NCBI RefSeq assembly: GCF_947172395.1
Contig: NC_069105.1
Span: forward strand, 3,348,001 to 3,412,000
Length of the DNA stretch: 64,000 nucleotides
Direction of reading: 5' to 3'
Origin: Bicyclus anynana
Taxonomy: Eukaryota; Arthropoda; Insecta; Lepidoptera; Nymphalidae
The translations under genes were made by a program, and so were the position numbers. The notes under the pieces are model-generated. The model worked only from the letters and a program-made list of their open reading frames with translations, ran no database searches and was not told the origin of the DNA. Positions 33,690 to 44,381 of this stretch are shown piece by piece (positions within the stretch are counted from its first letter, which is position 1; each line of letters opens with the position of its first letter).

Positions 33690-33992
33690 TTTCTGCTGTA
33701 CAAGTTAGCCCTTAACTTCAATCTCACGTGATGGTAAGTGATAATTCAATGTAAGATAGAAATTTGTTTGGAGTTGGAAGATAATCCACACCCCTTTCGT
33801 TTTCTACACGGCATCGTACGGGAACACTAAATCCCTTGGCGGTACGTCTTTGCCGGTAGGTTGGTAACTAGCCACAACTGAAGCCTTCTACCAGCCAGAC
33901 CTGGACTAATAAAGATAACCTCAATCGGCCAAGCCGGGGATCAAACCCAACACAGCTGTCTTGTAAATCCACAGCGCCACAGAGGTCGTAAA
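33690..33992 (-). mobile_element. Metulj-like SINE, near full length, diverged
   Basis: Runs from TACAAGTTAGCCC through the body to a degraded head with AGCCGGGGATCAAACCCA and CAGCGCCACAGAGG. Confidence 0.8.
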
Positions 33993-34152
33993 ACTAAAAT
34001 TGTTCTAAAAACACACATATAAATCAAATTTTGAGCTCTAGCGAAGTGTCACCATGATGCTAAGTGTCTGGCGACTGGGGATATGATTTATCGTAGAAAT
34101 TAACTAAAAACTATGTTTTGGACTTGGATGATAATCTGGATACTTGAAACTT

Positions 34153-34262
34153 GTTTTTTTTATTCTTCACATGTTAGCCCTTGATTACAATCCCACATAA
34201 GTAAGTGATGATGCCAGGATAACTTGTTAGGAGGAGGATGAAAATCCACACCTCTTTGTGCT
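34153..34262 (-). mobile_element. Metulj-like SINE 3' fragment
   Basis: Retains only the tail and about 90 bases of body, with a 15-base internal deletion. Confidence 0.6.
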
Positions 34263-34617
34263 TATGTTACAAACTTCAAGTTCTCTGCCGTACTTACCTG
34301 TGGTGGAGCATGGGCTGACTTTTAGCTTTTATACTGTGAGGTAAGTCTGGCTATGACAGGCTTTTAATCTACAAGTTTATATTGTAATATACAGTTTTCA
34401 TTTGTTCAATTTCAATTTGATGGTGATATTTTAGTGTATTTTAGTGGAGTTTTCAATTAAACTTGTTACGTTATTACCTATTCGATATAGGTATTAATTG
34501 GTGTTCTCTATTGGATTATTTTAATTGTAAATCAATGAATGAAATTGTTTAATGTTTTGTAACTTTTTAATCAATTTATATTTTATTTTTTTCTTACAAG
34601 AAAAATCTGCCTCCGGC

Positions 34618-34924
34618 GGCCTCCGTGGCGCAGTGGTAAACGATGGTCCTGGGTTCGATCCCCGGCTGGGCAGATTGAGATTTTCTTAATTGGTCCTGGT
34701 CTGGCTGGTGGGAGGCTTCGGCCGTGGCTAGTTACCACCCTACCGGCAAAGACGTACCGCCAAGCGATTTAGCGTTCCGGTACGATGCCGTGTAGAAACC
34801 GAAAGAGGTGTGGATTTTCATCCTCCTCCTAACAAGTTAACCCGTTTCCATCTTAGACTGCATCATCACTTACCATCAGGTGAGATTGTAGTCAAGGGCA
34901 AACTTGTAAAGAATAAAAAGAAAA
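34618..34924 (+). mobile_element. Metulj-like SINE, small deletion in the head
   Basis: The head lacks about 25 bases between the A and B boxes (CAGTGGTAAACGATGGTCC); the body is complete. AAAATCT occurs on both sides. Confidence 0.85.
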
Positions 34925-35142
34925 TCTTAACAGCAGCCTGGGTAGTTGGCGGTGTTAATACACTCCCGTGCTTTGGTGAGCACGTAAAGCCGTCGATCCT
35001 GCGCCTGATCTCTCACCGGTCGTGTCGGTCTGCCGTCACATCGGACTATGAGGAAATAAAGAGTGCACTATGACATCACTTCCGTATTTAATGTCAACAT
35101 GAACGCCGTTGTCGAAAGCTTCGGTCGTGAGCATATTATTTT

Positions 35143-35235
35143 TTTTTCTCTTATTTATTTATTTATCCTTTTTAATTTTTAACAAGGTTAATAAATTAAA
35201 ACACTCCCGGTGCGGAACATTTGAGTACCCGGTAG
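35143..35235 (-). mobile_element. 3' UTR and (AAATA)n tail of the 35.2-kb LINE
   Basis: In sense the stop is followed by a short UTR with ACCGGGAGTGTTTTAAT and an A-rich tail ending near 35143. A related tail occurs at 5038-5190. Confidence 0.6.
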
Positions 35236-35742
35236 TCAGGGTTCCAGAGTCCTCAAAATACGTGCCGTATCAAGAATCACGGCCTTCTGTATCTCACCCT
35301 TGATCCAACAGTTTAGCAAAAGCTTCTTAAGGTGTTGGTCGAAGCTTTCTGCTATAATACCATTGACTGTAACGACTATCGGAAGAATAATAGTTGATTC
35401 AACATTCCACATGGCGGTAATCTCGTCCAAGTGTTTTGACACTTTTTCCTTTTCAGCTTTACCCAGATTATCGTCATGTGGTACAGTATTATGAACAATT
35501 ATTGCACGACGCACTGACCAATCGACTAGCACTATATCAGGTCTTTTGGCAACAATATGCCTGTCAGTGATAATACAGTCCCAGTAGAGCAATGCACTGC
35601 TATTTTCAAGAACTGACGCTGGGTCGTACCTATGGTAAGGCATCTCAGAACCAATAAGGCCATACTGAAGAGCAAGCTGTCGGTGCATTATCTTGACTAC
35701 TTGATTATGTCTATGCAAGTATTCATTTGTAGTATTCATCAA
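35236..35742 (-). pseudogene. LINE C-terminal restriction-like endonuclease-type domain
   Basis: The 168-codon open frame has RPDIVLVDWSVRRAIIV, matching a PD-(D/E)xK-like arrangement of restriction-like endonuclease LINEs, then HDDNLGKAEKEKVSKHLDE and a conserved tail, WIKGEIQKAVILDTARILRT. The Lys expected in the active site appears to be replaced (DWSVRR), so activity is doubtful. Similar C-termini are annotated as R2-like pol in arthropods; the exact clade (R2, R4 or NeSL) is unresolved. The protein is cut off at 35743 by an RTE fragment. Confidence 0.65.
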
Positions 35743-35868
35743 GCGAATCGCAGTGATTCACTGGATGCAGGTGGCTCAGTATCGTGATGTTTGGAAGTCC
35801 CTACAGAATCCCTACAAATGTCCTGCAGTGGACGTCTATCGGCTGATATGATGATGATGATGATGAAA
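35743..35868 (+). mobile_element. RTE-like LINE 3' end, 5' truncated
   Basis: This begins at CAAGCGAATCGCAG and ends in (ATG)n. It abuts the truncated restriction-like endonuclease LINE on its left. Confidence 0.7.
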
Positions 35869-35920
35869 TATTCACCGTTAGCAAGATGAGAATACCCGGA
35901 CACAATATGCCTGAGGAAGA

Positions 35921-36148
35921 TTTTTTTTTTATTCTTTACAAGTTAGCCCTTGACTACAATCTCACCTGATGGTAAGTGATGCAATTTAAGATGGAAGCGG
36001 ACTAACTTGTTAGGAGGAGGATGAAAATCCACACCCCTTTCGGTTTCTACACGGCATCGTACCGGGACGCTAAATCGCTTGGCGGTACGTCTTTGCCGGT
36101 AGGGTGGTAACTAGCCACGGCGGAAGCCTCCCACCAGCCAGACCTATG
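35921..36148 (-). mobile_element. Metulj-like SINE, head missing
   Basis: Well-conserved 3' two-thirds ending at CACCAGCCAGACCT. The tRNA-like part is absent. Confidence 0.8.
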
Positions 36149-36989
36149 ACTTTCTGAGAGATAAGAAGATGACTCCCCAGGAAGATGACATGCTCGAGGA
36201 GCATATTATTATGATAAAGACTATCAGCTTTCTGATGACTTTATTACACTGATGATATCTATCGACCACCACCATAAAATTACTTGAGATAAACATTTAG
36301 ATACCACTGATACCGAAATGTGTAACTCAGCGAATGAGCTTACGAAGTCCAAGACGAAACTCTAGACTAGTTACTAACTGTTATTTTTGGTAATTGCCCA
36401 TTAGACGTAATTGATGCTACTGTCTACAGTTACACTGGTTTTGGCCGCAGCTTGGGAGAATTACACAATTTCTTCTAATTAACATTACATCTTAGCATTA
36501 ATACTGAGAGGAGATTTTAATCTTTGTGAAATACTATTTTAGGGGTCCGTACATTAAGAGGAAATAATCAGCCGTATACGATACGGGGGCCCGGAATACA
36601 GGGGCTGTGAAAATTAGTAAAATGTAGGTAATCCTCGATCTTTTTTTTCCCTCGTTAAGCTAGCGCCCAAAAGTTTGATATTTACTTTACTAGCGGACGC
36701 CCGCTATTTCGACCGCGTGGAAATCAATATAAACTTTCAAGCCCTATTTCACCACCGTAGAGGTTGAATTTAAAAAAAATTTAAACCACATTATATTTCG
36801 TATTTTTTTATGATTTTAGAACATATTATTAACTCTGAAAATGAAAGACTAAAAAAGAAATAAAGAAATTATTATATTGAGGTTAATATATAGTAGTCTA
36901 GACCGAAACTATGATTCAAACAGCGACACAATATAAAAAACAGTCTTGTCTTTTATACAGTAAGATAAACAAACAAATAAATATTAATC
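36149..36989. other. Mostly unassigned
   Basis: Only the Helitron-like end at 36690 is recognised. Confidence 0.5.
36690..36800 (-). mobile_element. Helitron-like 3' end, second type
   Basis: CTAGCGGACGCCCGC at the edge is the reverse of the GCGTCCGCTAG end. The 5' limit is unclear. Confidence 0.5.
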
Positions 36990-37349
36990 TATTAAATTTG
37001 CATGACTGTAGAAATGAAGTAAGTTCGTATTTGCAAGAGCTTAACTATGATCAAAGCGAAGATCTCCTAAAAATTCGTAAATAATTTTACAAACATATAT
37101 TAAGTACAACATCGGATACAAATTCACACACTCACACATACACTGTTCACACACACACACGCACGCACGCATGCACGCACATAAACCAGCGTTTATTGCA
37201 TGTTGCATGTTTTGTTAAGTTTTGTTATTAAGGAAAAGCGAGGTGATACAGGTTTTTACTTAAATGAAGGTCTCAGCCACATCAGAGACTGTAAAACTAT
37301 AAAATAATAAATTTTCATTTCATTTCATTTTTCATTTCATTTCATTTCA
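36990..37349 (+). mobile_element. LINE 3' end with (ATTTC)n tail
   Basis: CA-rich UTR (37120-37185), GTTATTAAGGAAAAGCGAGG and AATAATAAATTTTCATTTC. The layout is like 6.3-6.8 kb. Confidence 0.5.
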
Positions 37350-37579
37350 TATGATTCAATTTTTACCACAGTGCGCACAGATCCTCCTGCGCTTTGCAGA
37401 CAAGCTCAATAAGAAGCCACTCGATATCTCTGAGCTCTGGAGAACATTGCTCAGACATGATGTAATTCAATCGACGCGATCACTCCACGATACGTAATAC
37501 TATTTAGAAAACGTTAGCTTTTGTTATCTTTGCCTCTTGTATTAGTTTCATAATTATTTATTACGGAATATTCATCATT
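37350..37579. other. Unassigned
   Basis: Downstream of a LINE tail; no feature seen. Confidence 0.4.
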
Positions 37580-37660
37580 AACTACTTCGTTGATCCAGTG
37601 GTTACCATAAGTGGTTTTGAATCACGAGGTCCTGGGCTTGAGTCCCATATGGGGTTATAT
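37580..37660 (+). mobile_element. Third SINE type, tRNA-like head only
   Basis: CTTCGTTGATCCAGTGGTT and ATCACGAGGTCCTGGGCTTG form A- and B-box-like parts. Similar to 52927-53025. Confidence 0.45.
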
Positions 37661-37667
37661 TTTTGAC

Positions 37668-37989
37668 GGCCTCCGTGGCGCAGTGGTTTGCGCGGTGGAT
37701 TTACAAAACGGAGAATTTTTGATTCCCGGCTGGGCAGATTGAGATTTTCTTAATTTGTCCAGGTCTGGCTGGTGGGAGGCTTCGGCCGTGACTAGTTACC
37801 ACAAAGACCGGCAAAGACGTACTGCCAAGCGACTTAGCGTTCCGGTACGGTGCCGTGTAGAAACCGAAAGGGGTGTGGATTTTCATCCTCCTCCTAGCAA
37901 GTTAGCCCGCTTCCATCATAGACAGCATCATCACTTACCATCAGGTGAGATTGTAGTCAAGAGCTAACTTGTAAAGAATAAAAAAAAAT
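37668..37989 (+). mobile_element. Metulj-like SINE, full length
   Basis: The B box is altered (TTTTTGATTCCCGG in place of GGGTTCGATCCCCGG). It directly follows another tRNA-like SINE head at 37580-37660. Confidence 0.85.
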
Positions 37990-38249
37990 ATCAGTCTAGA
38001 CTGGGACGTTCAAGATGTGAGCAGGTAAAGCCGTCGGTCCCAGTATTATCATATGCAATATTAGATCGATATTTTGTTGATAATTATTTAATTTAAGCCA
38101 AATAGCTCAATTCGTTTATTGGCTTTTCAGTAGAAATTAAAATAATTCAATCACGAAACACAATGTAATTTGATTATAACTGACATCATAATTTGACTAT
38201 GGCTGACAATTTTAGATTATCACGAAATAAATGTAATTTGGATTTGAAT

Positions 38250-38854
38250 GTAATAACTAGAACGCTGCACTCGAAAGTGTAGACGAATACATATACCTAG
38301 GACATATGATCCAATTTCGAGAAAGAGGTGAACCGTCGAATCCAACTCAGCTGGGCTGCATTCGGGAAACTTCGCGACATCTTTTCTTCCGAAATTCCTC
38401 AGTGCCTGAAGACAAAAGTCTTCGAACAGTGCGTGTTGCCAGTCGTCAGTGGTCGCTAACTATGGGCCTCATAAGAGGGCTCAAAGTCACACAGCGGGCG
38501 ATGGAACGAGCTATGTTAGGAGTATCTCTGCGTGATCGAACAGAAATGAGGAGATCCATAGAAGAACCAAAGTCACCGACATAGCTCAACGAATTGCGAA
38601 GCTGAAGTGGCAATGGGCGGGGCACATAGTTCGAAGAGCCGATGGTCGTTGGGGTCCCAAAGTGCTGGAATGGCGACCCCGCACTAGTAAGCGCAGTGTT
38701 GGCCGACCCCCCACCAGGTGGACAGACGACATCAAGCGGACGCAGGGATTCGCTGGATGCAGGTGGCTCAGTATCGTGATGATTGGAAGTCCCTACAAAA
38801 GGCCTATGTCCTGCAGTGGACGTCCATCGGCTGATATGATGATGATGATGAACT
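38250..38854 (+). pseudogene. RTE-like LINE ORF2 C-terminus with GAT tail
   Basis: This is the longest copy of the family here. Broken frames (38306-38584 and 38662-38856) include LKVTQRAMERAMLGVSLRDR, then KRSVGRPPTRWTDDIKR, FAGCRWLSIV and KRPMSCSGRPSAD in shifted frame. GRPPTRWTDDI is characteristic of RTE-like C-termini. Several indels disrupt the frame. It ends in (ATG)n. Confidence 0.75.
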
Positions 38855-38964
38855 AGACAGTATGCAATGAATTAAATAGTAGTAGTTAACGAACAGTATG
38901 AATTAAAACTGTGATAATTGGCCCCCTGAAAGTTAACATGAGAGTTATCCAAAATAATGATCTG

Positions 38965-39150
38965 AAATGATGCTCAGCGAGTCGCGAAGCTGAAGTGTTA
39001 ATGGGCAGGCCACATAGTTCAAAGAGCCGATAGACGTTGGGGTCTCAAGGTGCTGAAATGGTGACCCCTCACCGGTAAGCGCAGTGTTAGTCGACCCCCC
39101 CACTAGGTGGACCGAGGATATCTAGCCGGTTGCGGGGAACCGGAACGGGT
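38965..39150 (+). mobile_element. RTE-like LINE fragment, second copy next to 38.8 kb
   Basis: This repeats the part from the CAGCGAGTCGCGAAGCTGAAG block to the ACTAGGTGGACCGAGGATAT block but lacks the 3' tail. It is more diverged than its neighbour and has no open frame. Confidence 0.6.
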
Positions 39151-40089
39151 TACGAAAGCAAAATCTCAACATAGAACTTAAAGAGTCTCTTTCCTACTGC
39201 TGTCACCTGTGATCATTACTTGAGAGACTTATTATTAATTAAATCAAAACAGGACATTATTTTGTTTGAGAATACTTGAAAATAAGTCGAATCGCAATAA
39301 CTTAAGAGTAAACATGATAATTATTAGGTTTGAGGTTATAGATTTTTCAGTTAGCCAAGCCTCCACGGCGACAAATATGATCTCTTCCCTTTACACAAAA
39401 CAAATTCTTACTTTTTATATAGAGTTGTGCAAAAATGTATTTACGTCAAAACATATTTTTTTTACAATAAAGTCTACAGGAAACATAAAATACAACCGAA
39501 AGTATTCCACAAATCTCAGCGTGTGTTGCCCGCTGTATCTGTTCCGGTGTTGCCAGTACAATGGCGCGCCGAGCTAATGACCTATGAACCCGCCGATTGC
39601 GGACCTAATGTGATTTTAATAGCACACACTGTATTAAAATGGCGTTTCGATATTGCTAACGAAATTTACAGCTTACGTTAAGTCTCTGAAAGTATTTACT
39701 GTTATAAAGCTCTTCGCACATAAAATTAATCAATTTAATAATTACGTTTTATTTAATTTTTTTATTAAATCAAAGTAATTTAACAAAGTTAAATTAAGTA
39801 TAAAAAAGCTTATTTGACATATTAGCCGACTGAATAACTGATGAGGGTATTTATATAACATTACTTAACTGTTTATATCTAGCAATCCCACAGTTGCAAT
39901 GTGAAAACAGGCAACTTTTATTTTTTTCAATACTTTTGGGTATATCCTATTAACTAGTGATTTTTTAAATTTACCAATGAGAGAAGGAGATTAAATAAAA
40001 CATTTAATACTCACCGGTTGCAATTTAACTAGGTAATATTAAATATGTACAATGTGTAAACGTGAATATTTTCTATCTTTTATTTCTTA
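39151..40089. other. Unassigned
   Basis: Two overlapping short frames (39266-39577 and 39427-39681) show no family. Confidence 0.5.
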
Positions 40090-40233
40090 TTACCCTACCG
40101 GCAAAGACGTAGCGCCAAGCGATTTAGATTTCGTGTAGAAATCGAAATAGGTGTGGATTTTCATCCTACGCCCTACCATCAGGTGAGATTGCAGTCAAGG
40201 GCTAACTTATATTATTATAAATAAAAAAAAAAC
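40090..40233 (+). mobile_element. Metulj-like SINE fragment
   Basis: Starts within the body at ACCCTACCGGCAAAGACG, with two internal deletions, and retains the 3' end and A tail. Confidence 0.65.
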
Positions 40234-40282
40234 AATATCGGTAACATAACAAATTTTTGTGCCTTTTGCGCGATTACACAAA

Positions 40283-40319
40283 AAGACTACCGTTGTGCTT
40301 ATAGCACAACGGTAGTCTT
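40283..40319. other. Perfect 16-bp hairpin with 5-nt loop
   Basis: AAGACTACCGTTGTGC, loop TTATA, then the exact reverse complement. It is outside recognised repeats. It could be a small-RNA hairpin, a transposon relic or chance. Confidence 0.6.
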
Positions 40320-41167
40320 AGTTAAGTTTTTGAAAAACGGCTTCAAATGGAGTCGTTGATAATTGACGTTGATCACTTAACTATTTACCTGGAAAAAATC
40401 TTTCCTATGCAGATTTGTTCTCATAAGAAACAAAAAAAACCTACATACCAGAGGCGAAGTATGGAATTTTGATGAAGGTAAGCCGTCCAAAGAAAAGGAA
40501 GATACAAATATACCATATACCAACCATGAATATGCATGGATTTTTAAAGGTAACCATGCGGGAATCGGCTTTCATGAGTTCATCGCCGCTGCTACCTACT
40601 GCTATAGTTGAACATAACTTTTACACCCCACCAAAGCAATAATTTTGAAATCAATGAAAATCTAAAAGGTTCTTTTTCAATTAACTTCTCATTTTACGAC
40701 GTCGTAATATGCGAAAGCCTTAAAGACGACAATTATTTTTCGGATGAGGGTGCTTGCGCACTAATGGGGTGTCGTTTAATGTACAATTAACGATCATAAT
40801 GAATGGCGTTCGTGTTGCACTCTTTCGCTGAATGTAGGGTGAGGACTTCATTTCTAAAAGCTTTTATTAAACTTCTTTAATTATAATTGAATAGTTCGAT
40901 TACAATCAAGACATTTTCTACACTAACCTTAGACCAACCGTATGTTCCTTAAGACCATGAAGTTGCTCCTTGAAAACAATAATATTTAAAATAATGTTTT
41001 CATAACCATACTGCTCAAATTGTGTGAATAGGTATTTTTTAATTAAGCAGTAATTATGGTCGTAGCGAACCATGGTGGTGAGGCATTCTCTTTCCCAGTT
41101 ATCTACCAGACTTCGGTGCGTCCGATAACAAAATATACCCAGGAAATTTTAGAACAAGGCTACCACA
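40320..41167. other. Unassigned
   Basis: Lies between the hairpin and the 160-bp repeat; no gene seen. Confidence 0.5.
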
Positions 41168-41327
41168 AAAATGGTGACAAATAGTGACGCGTTATATGTC
41201 TGCTGAGCTTAATTACGTGTGTCACGCATCAGATTATTGCTGTGACGGATTGATCTTTGTTTCACACGGGTCGGTGTCACGTGATAGTTTTATTGGCAAC
41301 ATCTACGTGTGACGTATTACTTTATTA
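41168..41327 (+). repeat. 160-bp repeat, copy A
   Basis: Aligns without gaps to 41805-41964. Many differences are TG or CA here against CG in copy B. Contains GTGACGGATTGATCTTTG. Confidence 0.8.
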
Positions 41328-41350
41328 CGGATAACTAAGGAATATCATAG

Positions 41351-41651
41351 AGAGCCGTTATAGCCCAGTGGATATGACCTCTACCTTCGAATCTGGCCCG
41401 GGGCATACACCTCCAACTTTTTAGTTGTGTGCATTTTAAAAAATTAAATATCACGTATCTCAAACGGTGAATGTAAAATATCGTGAGGAAACCTGCATAC
41501 CAGAGTATTTCCTTAACTCTCTGCGTGTGTGAAGTCTGCCAATTTGCATTGGGCCACCGTGGTGAACTATTGGCCTAACTCTCATTCTGAGAGGAGACTC
41601 GAATTCAGCAGTGAGCCGAATATGGGTTGATAATGATAATGATATTTAATG
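41351..41651 (+). mobile_element. GAT-tailed tRNA-derived SINE, near full length
   Basis: Lies between the two 160-bp repeat copies at 41.2 and 41.8 kb. A short deletion removes part of the head before the B box. Confidence 0.8.
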
Positions 41652-41804
41652 GCAACTTAATTTTCGACGGTTGATCATTAATTCACTTGATAGTAAATGA
41701 TGATATTGTCTATGTTGGTAACGGGCTACAAACTTACAGTAAGTACAATTTTATCGTATAGATTGTAGCTGTTATTATACATGTATGTTTCAACGAGCCT
41801 TAAT

Positions 41805-41964
41805 AAAATGGTGACAAATAGCGACGCGTTATATTCCAGCCGGGCTTTATTACGTGTGTCACGCTACAGATTATTGCCGTGACGGATTGATCTTTGTGTT
41901 ACACGGGTCGGTGTCACGCGACGGTTTTATCGGCGACATCTACGCGCGACGTATTACTTTGTTG
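41805..41964 (+). repeat. 160-bp repeat, copy B
   Basis: The CpG-richer copy of the pair; the flanks do not match those of copy A. Confidence 0.8.
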
Positions 41965-42424
41965 CAGCAGAATAGGGCTAACAGGATTGTAATATTTTTA
42001 TTTAATTATTTACTATGAATCTAGTCTTGTAGTCTAGGATTGTAGCTGACTAACTTGTAAGCGCTACTTATTATTTAAATTGCTTTTGTTTGAGTCGGTC
42101 CTTACCAATGAGCCTTAATAGACAAATTATTGAGGATCTGGGGTTTTAACATGCTACCAAGTGAAAAAAAATGGGTAAAATATCGTCCAATGGCGTTGCA
42201 GTTGTCCCAGTCCTATCAGTTTTGTCCCAACGCTATGAAAGAGATAGCGCCGCCATTGGTTAATATTTGTCTATTTCTCTTCAAGAAATCATCTCGGTGG
42301 TCTCATGTTAGAGCCATAAACATTTAAAACCTGCTAACTCCCAAAGCCAGCACAGTCCAAACTCTATACCTTGTTGACTACCTTATTTATTTATGGCTGA
42401 CGAACTTTCAGCCTTCTTAGATTG

Positions 42425-42715
42425 AGCTGTGTCTGGCTGCTGCCGCTCGCAGCGCGCGCCTCCCGGTCGCAGTTTAGATCACGCCGTGTTGCAAGACCCA
42501 GCTCATGGCTAGGGGCCCCATATGGGTTCAAAACTAGTCGGGCATACTACAACGTTGTATCATATAATAATTTATTTATTTTGCTATCATCCGCGAAAAG
42601 CCGACGAACCCACGCGATACCGTCACCCAGGTCCGACAAAATACTCTCTACGTACGTTTAACCCCGAAACCGGAGCATCCTCAGGAGATGTTGACTCTAC
42701 AACGTACTTTGCACT
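42425..42715 (+). repeat. Interspersed repeat of unknown class, longer copy
   Basis: The first half matches 1080-1235. The second half (TTTGCTATCATCCGCGAAAA to CAGGAGATGTTGACTCTACA) matches 5720-5845. This copy suggests the two blocks belong to one family. Confidence 0.5.
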
Positions 42716-44187
42716 TGCACATTCATTCATTTTATTCATTGTATGTAATTTTATTCGTTATGTATTATCGTTATCGTTTTCGTTATCGTATTTTATTGTA
42801 TTCATGATGAACTTCCGCAAAGTAACGCCAGCTGTCCAAATATTCAGCCTTCATAAAAAGATCAAATATCAAATCCTTTATTTGCTAATACAGTTTACAA
42901 GGTATTAATAAATAAATATAATCTGTTCTGTATCACGTATGTTACGTAGCCATGTTTCATAATGAATTAATTCGACTAACATTCACGATAGTTTGAATTC
43001 TAAAATTGACCGTAGGTATTTAATTAACTTAGCAAATATTCGACTCTCTGCAATCGATGATGTTCTGTGGTATTCTGTTTACACTCCGTCACTTGAGGGG
43101 TATCAGTGTCGATACAACTGATATTAAGGATTATACCTATTTAACGACAACGTAGTCTTTAACATTGCGAACTTACCTAAGTGCCTAGGGGGAGTTTTCA
43201 ATCGCGTTAACGTAATTGCAAATTTCTAAAAAAATTAAAAAAGCGCCATCTAGTGGCACTACTGCACACCTGTTTAAATTCCTTAGAAATCGCGTTTACG
43301 TTTACGCGATCGTCTAAGTTACGATGCAGTCAAAGACAGTAGCGGGCTGACTTCGAAAAGCTCAAAGTTTATTATACAAATTGTAGAACTTGTTAATCTA
43401 CCTGTTAATTCCAGTGAGCTTGAAATATTATTACATTTTGATTTCTTTTTAACTCAAAATTTGGCATTTGGTCTTCATATTTTGAATACACACTTCCCTC
43501 TAGCGCCCGGTCTATTAATTACGTAGGTATTATATTATTATAAGGGTCACCGTACATATCCGACGCGGACGTTATTCAAATTTGTCCCAACATAAATTAC
43601 ACGCCGGGACTCACCCGAGCTAGACGTTGCGTCGACTGTACTTGAGTCATGTAAGGATTAAGCTGGTAACACATTAACAACACGCTACACCGCACATCGG
43701 ACTTTTTTCGACTAAAATCTAAAATTACTCTGGTAGCGGAGACTCACGCAAACTTCATCAGTAGATGTTTGCTGAAGCACATTCCAAGCTATCCCTTAGA
43801 GGTGTTCGATTTTTAATTATTTAATAATTATAAATACATAAGACGACATATAAAAACTCCTTTTTCCAGATAAATATTTTAATCTGTACTGTTTATTAAT
43901 GATTATGGTATTATTCTGAGGTTTGGTTAGGTATTGTGGTCTATGAAAAGGATGATAACATGTTATGTGGCGTTAAGTTAAATTTAACCATCTACTAAAG
44001 TAACGATTTGTTTAAGAATGAGTAATAAGTTATTTGGAATACAGTTTAATCATTCCAGCTTGTGTTTTTTTATTCCTATTTTATCAGAGGCAACAAACCA
44101 AGCTGGCTAATTTAAGAAATATAATTTGATCAAAAAACTGTATTGGGAAGGAATTTTATTACCATTTATAGGTACAATATGTATGTA
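42716..44187. other. Unassigned apart from a short inverted repeat
   Basis: 43201-43310 is MITE-like. The rest is AT-rich without recognisable genes. Confidence 0.5.
43201..43310. repeat. Short MITE-like inverted repeat
   Basis: ATCGCGTTAACGTAATTG on the left pairs imperfectly with the reverse of 43284-43310 (ATCGCGTAAACGTAAACG). The centre holds GCGCCATCTAGTGG. Confidence 0.35.
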
Positions 44188-44381
44188 TAGCTTGGCAAGT
44201 TCGTTATGACACTCCCATGATGAGCGGGCGACAGGGGGAAAGGACTGTGTGGGTGTAAAGTCTTGCGCGCGTGGCAGAGGGAAGGACTGCGTGGGTATGA
44301 AGTCGAACGCGCGGGGTATCGTTACCCCCCTCCCGGCACGCGTGGACCATCAGGAGTGTTACGAACGAATTTGCCAAGCTA
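44188..44381. mobile_element. MITE with ~38-bp terminal inverted repeats and TA duplication
   Basis: TAGCTTGGCAAGTTCGTT begins the left end; the right end is the reverse of TAGCTTGGCAAATTCGTT. Similarity continues through GACACTCC. TA flanks both ends, as in Tc1/mariner-type insertions. The interior holds two ~45-bp copies of a GGACTGYGTGGGT unit. Confidence 0.65.

Noticed and set aside
40283..40319. Bacterial-type terminator
   Set aside because: The sequence is eukaryotic and no transcription unit or T-run in the right place accompanies it.
41168..41964. LTR pair of a retrotransposon
   Set aside because: Ends are not TG...CA, the interval has only a SINE and AT-rich DNA, and no primer site or coding sequence is present.
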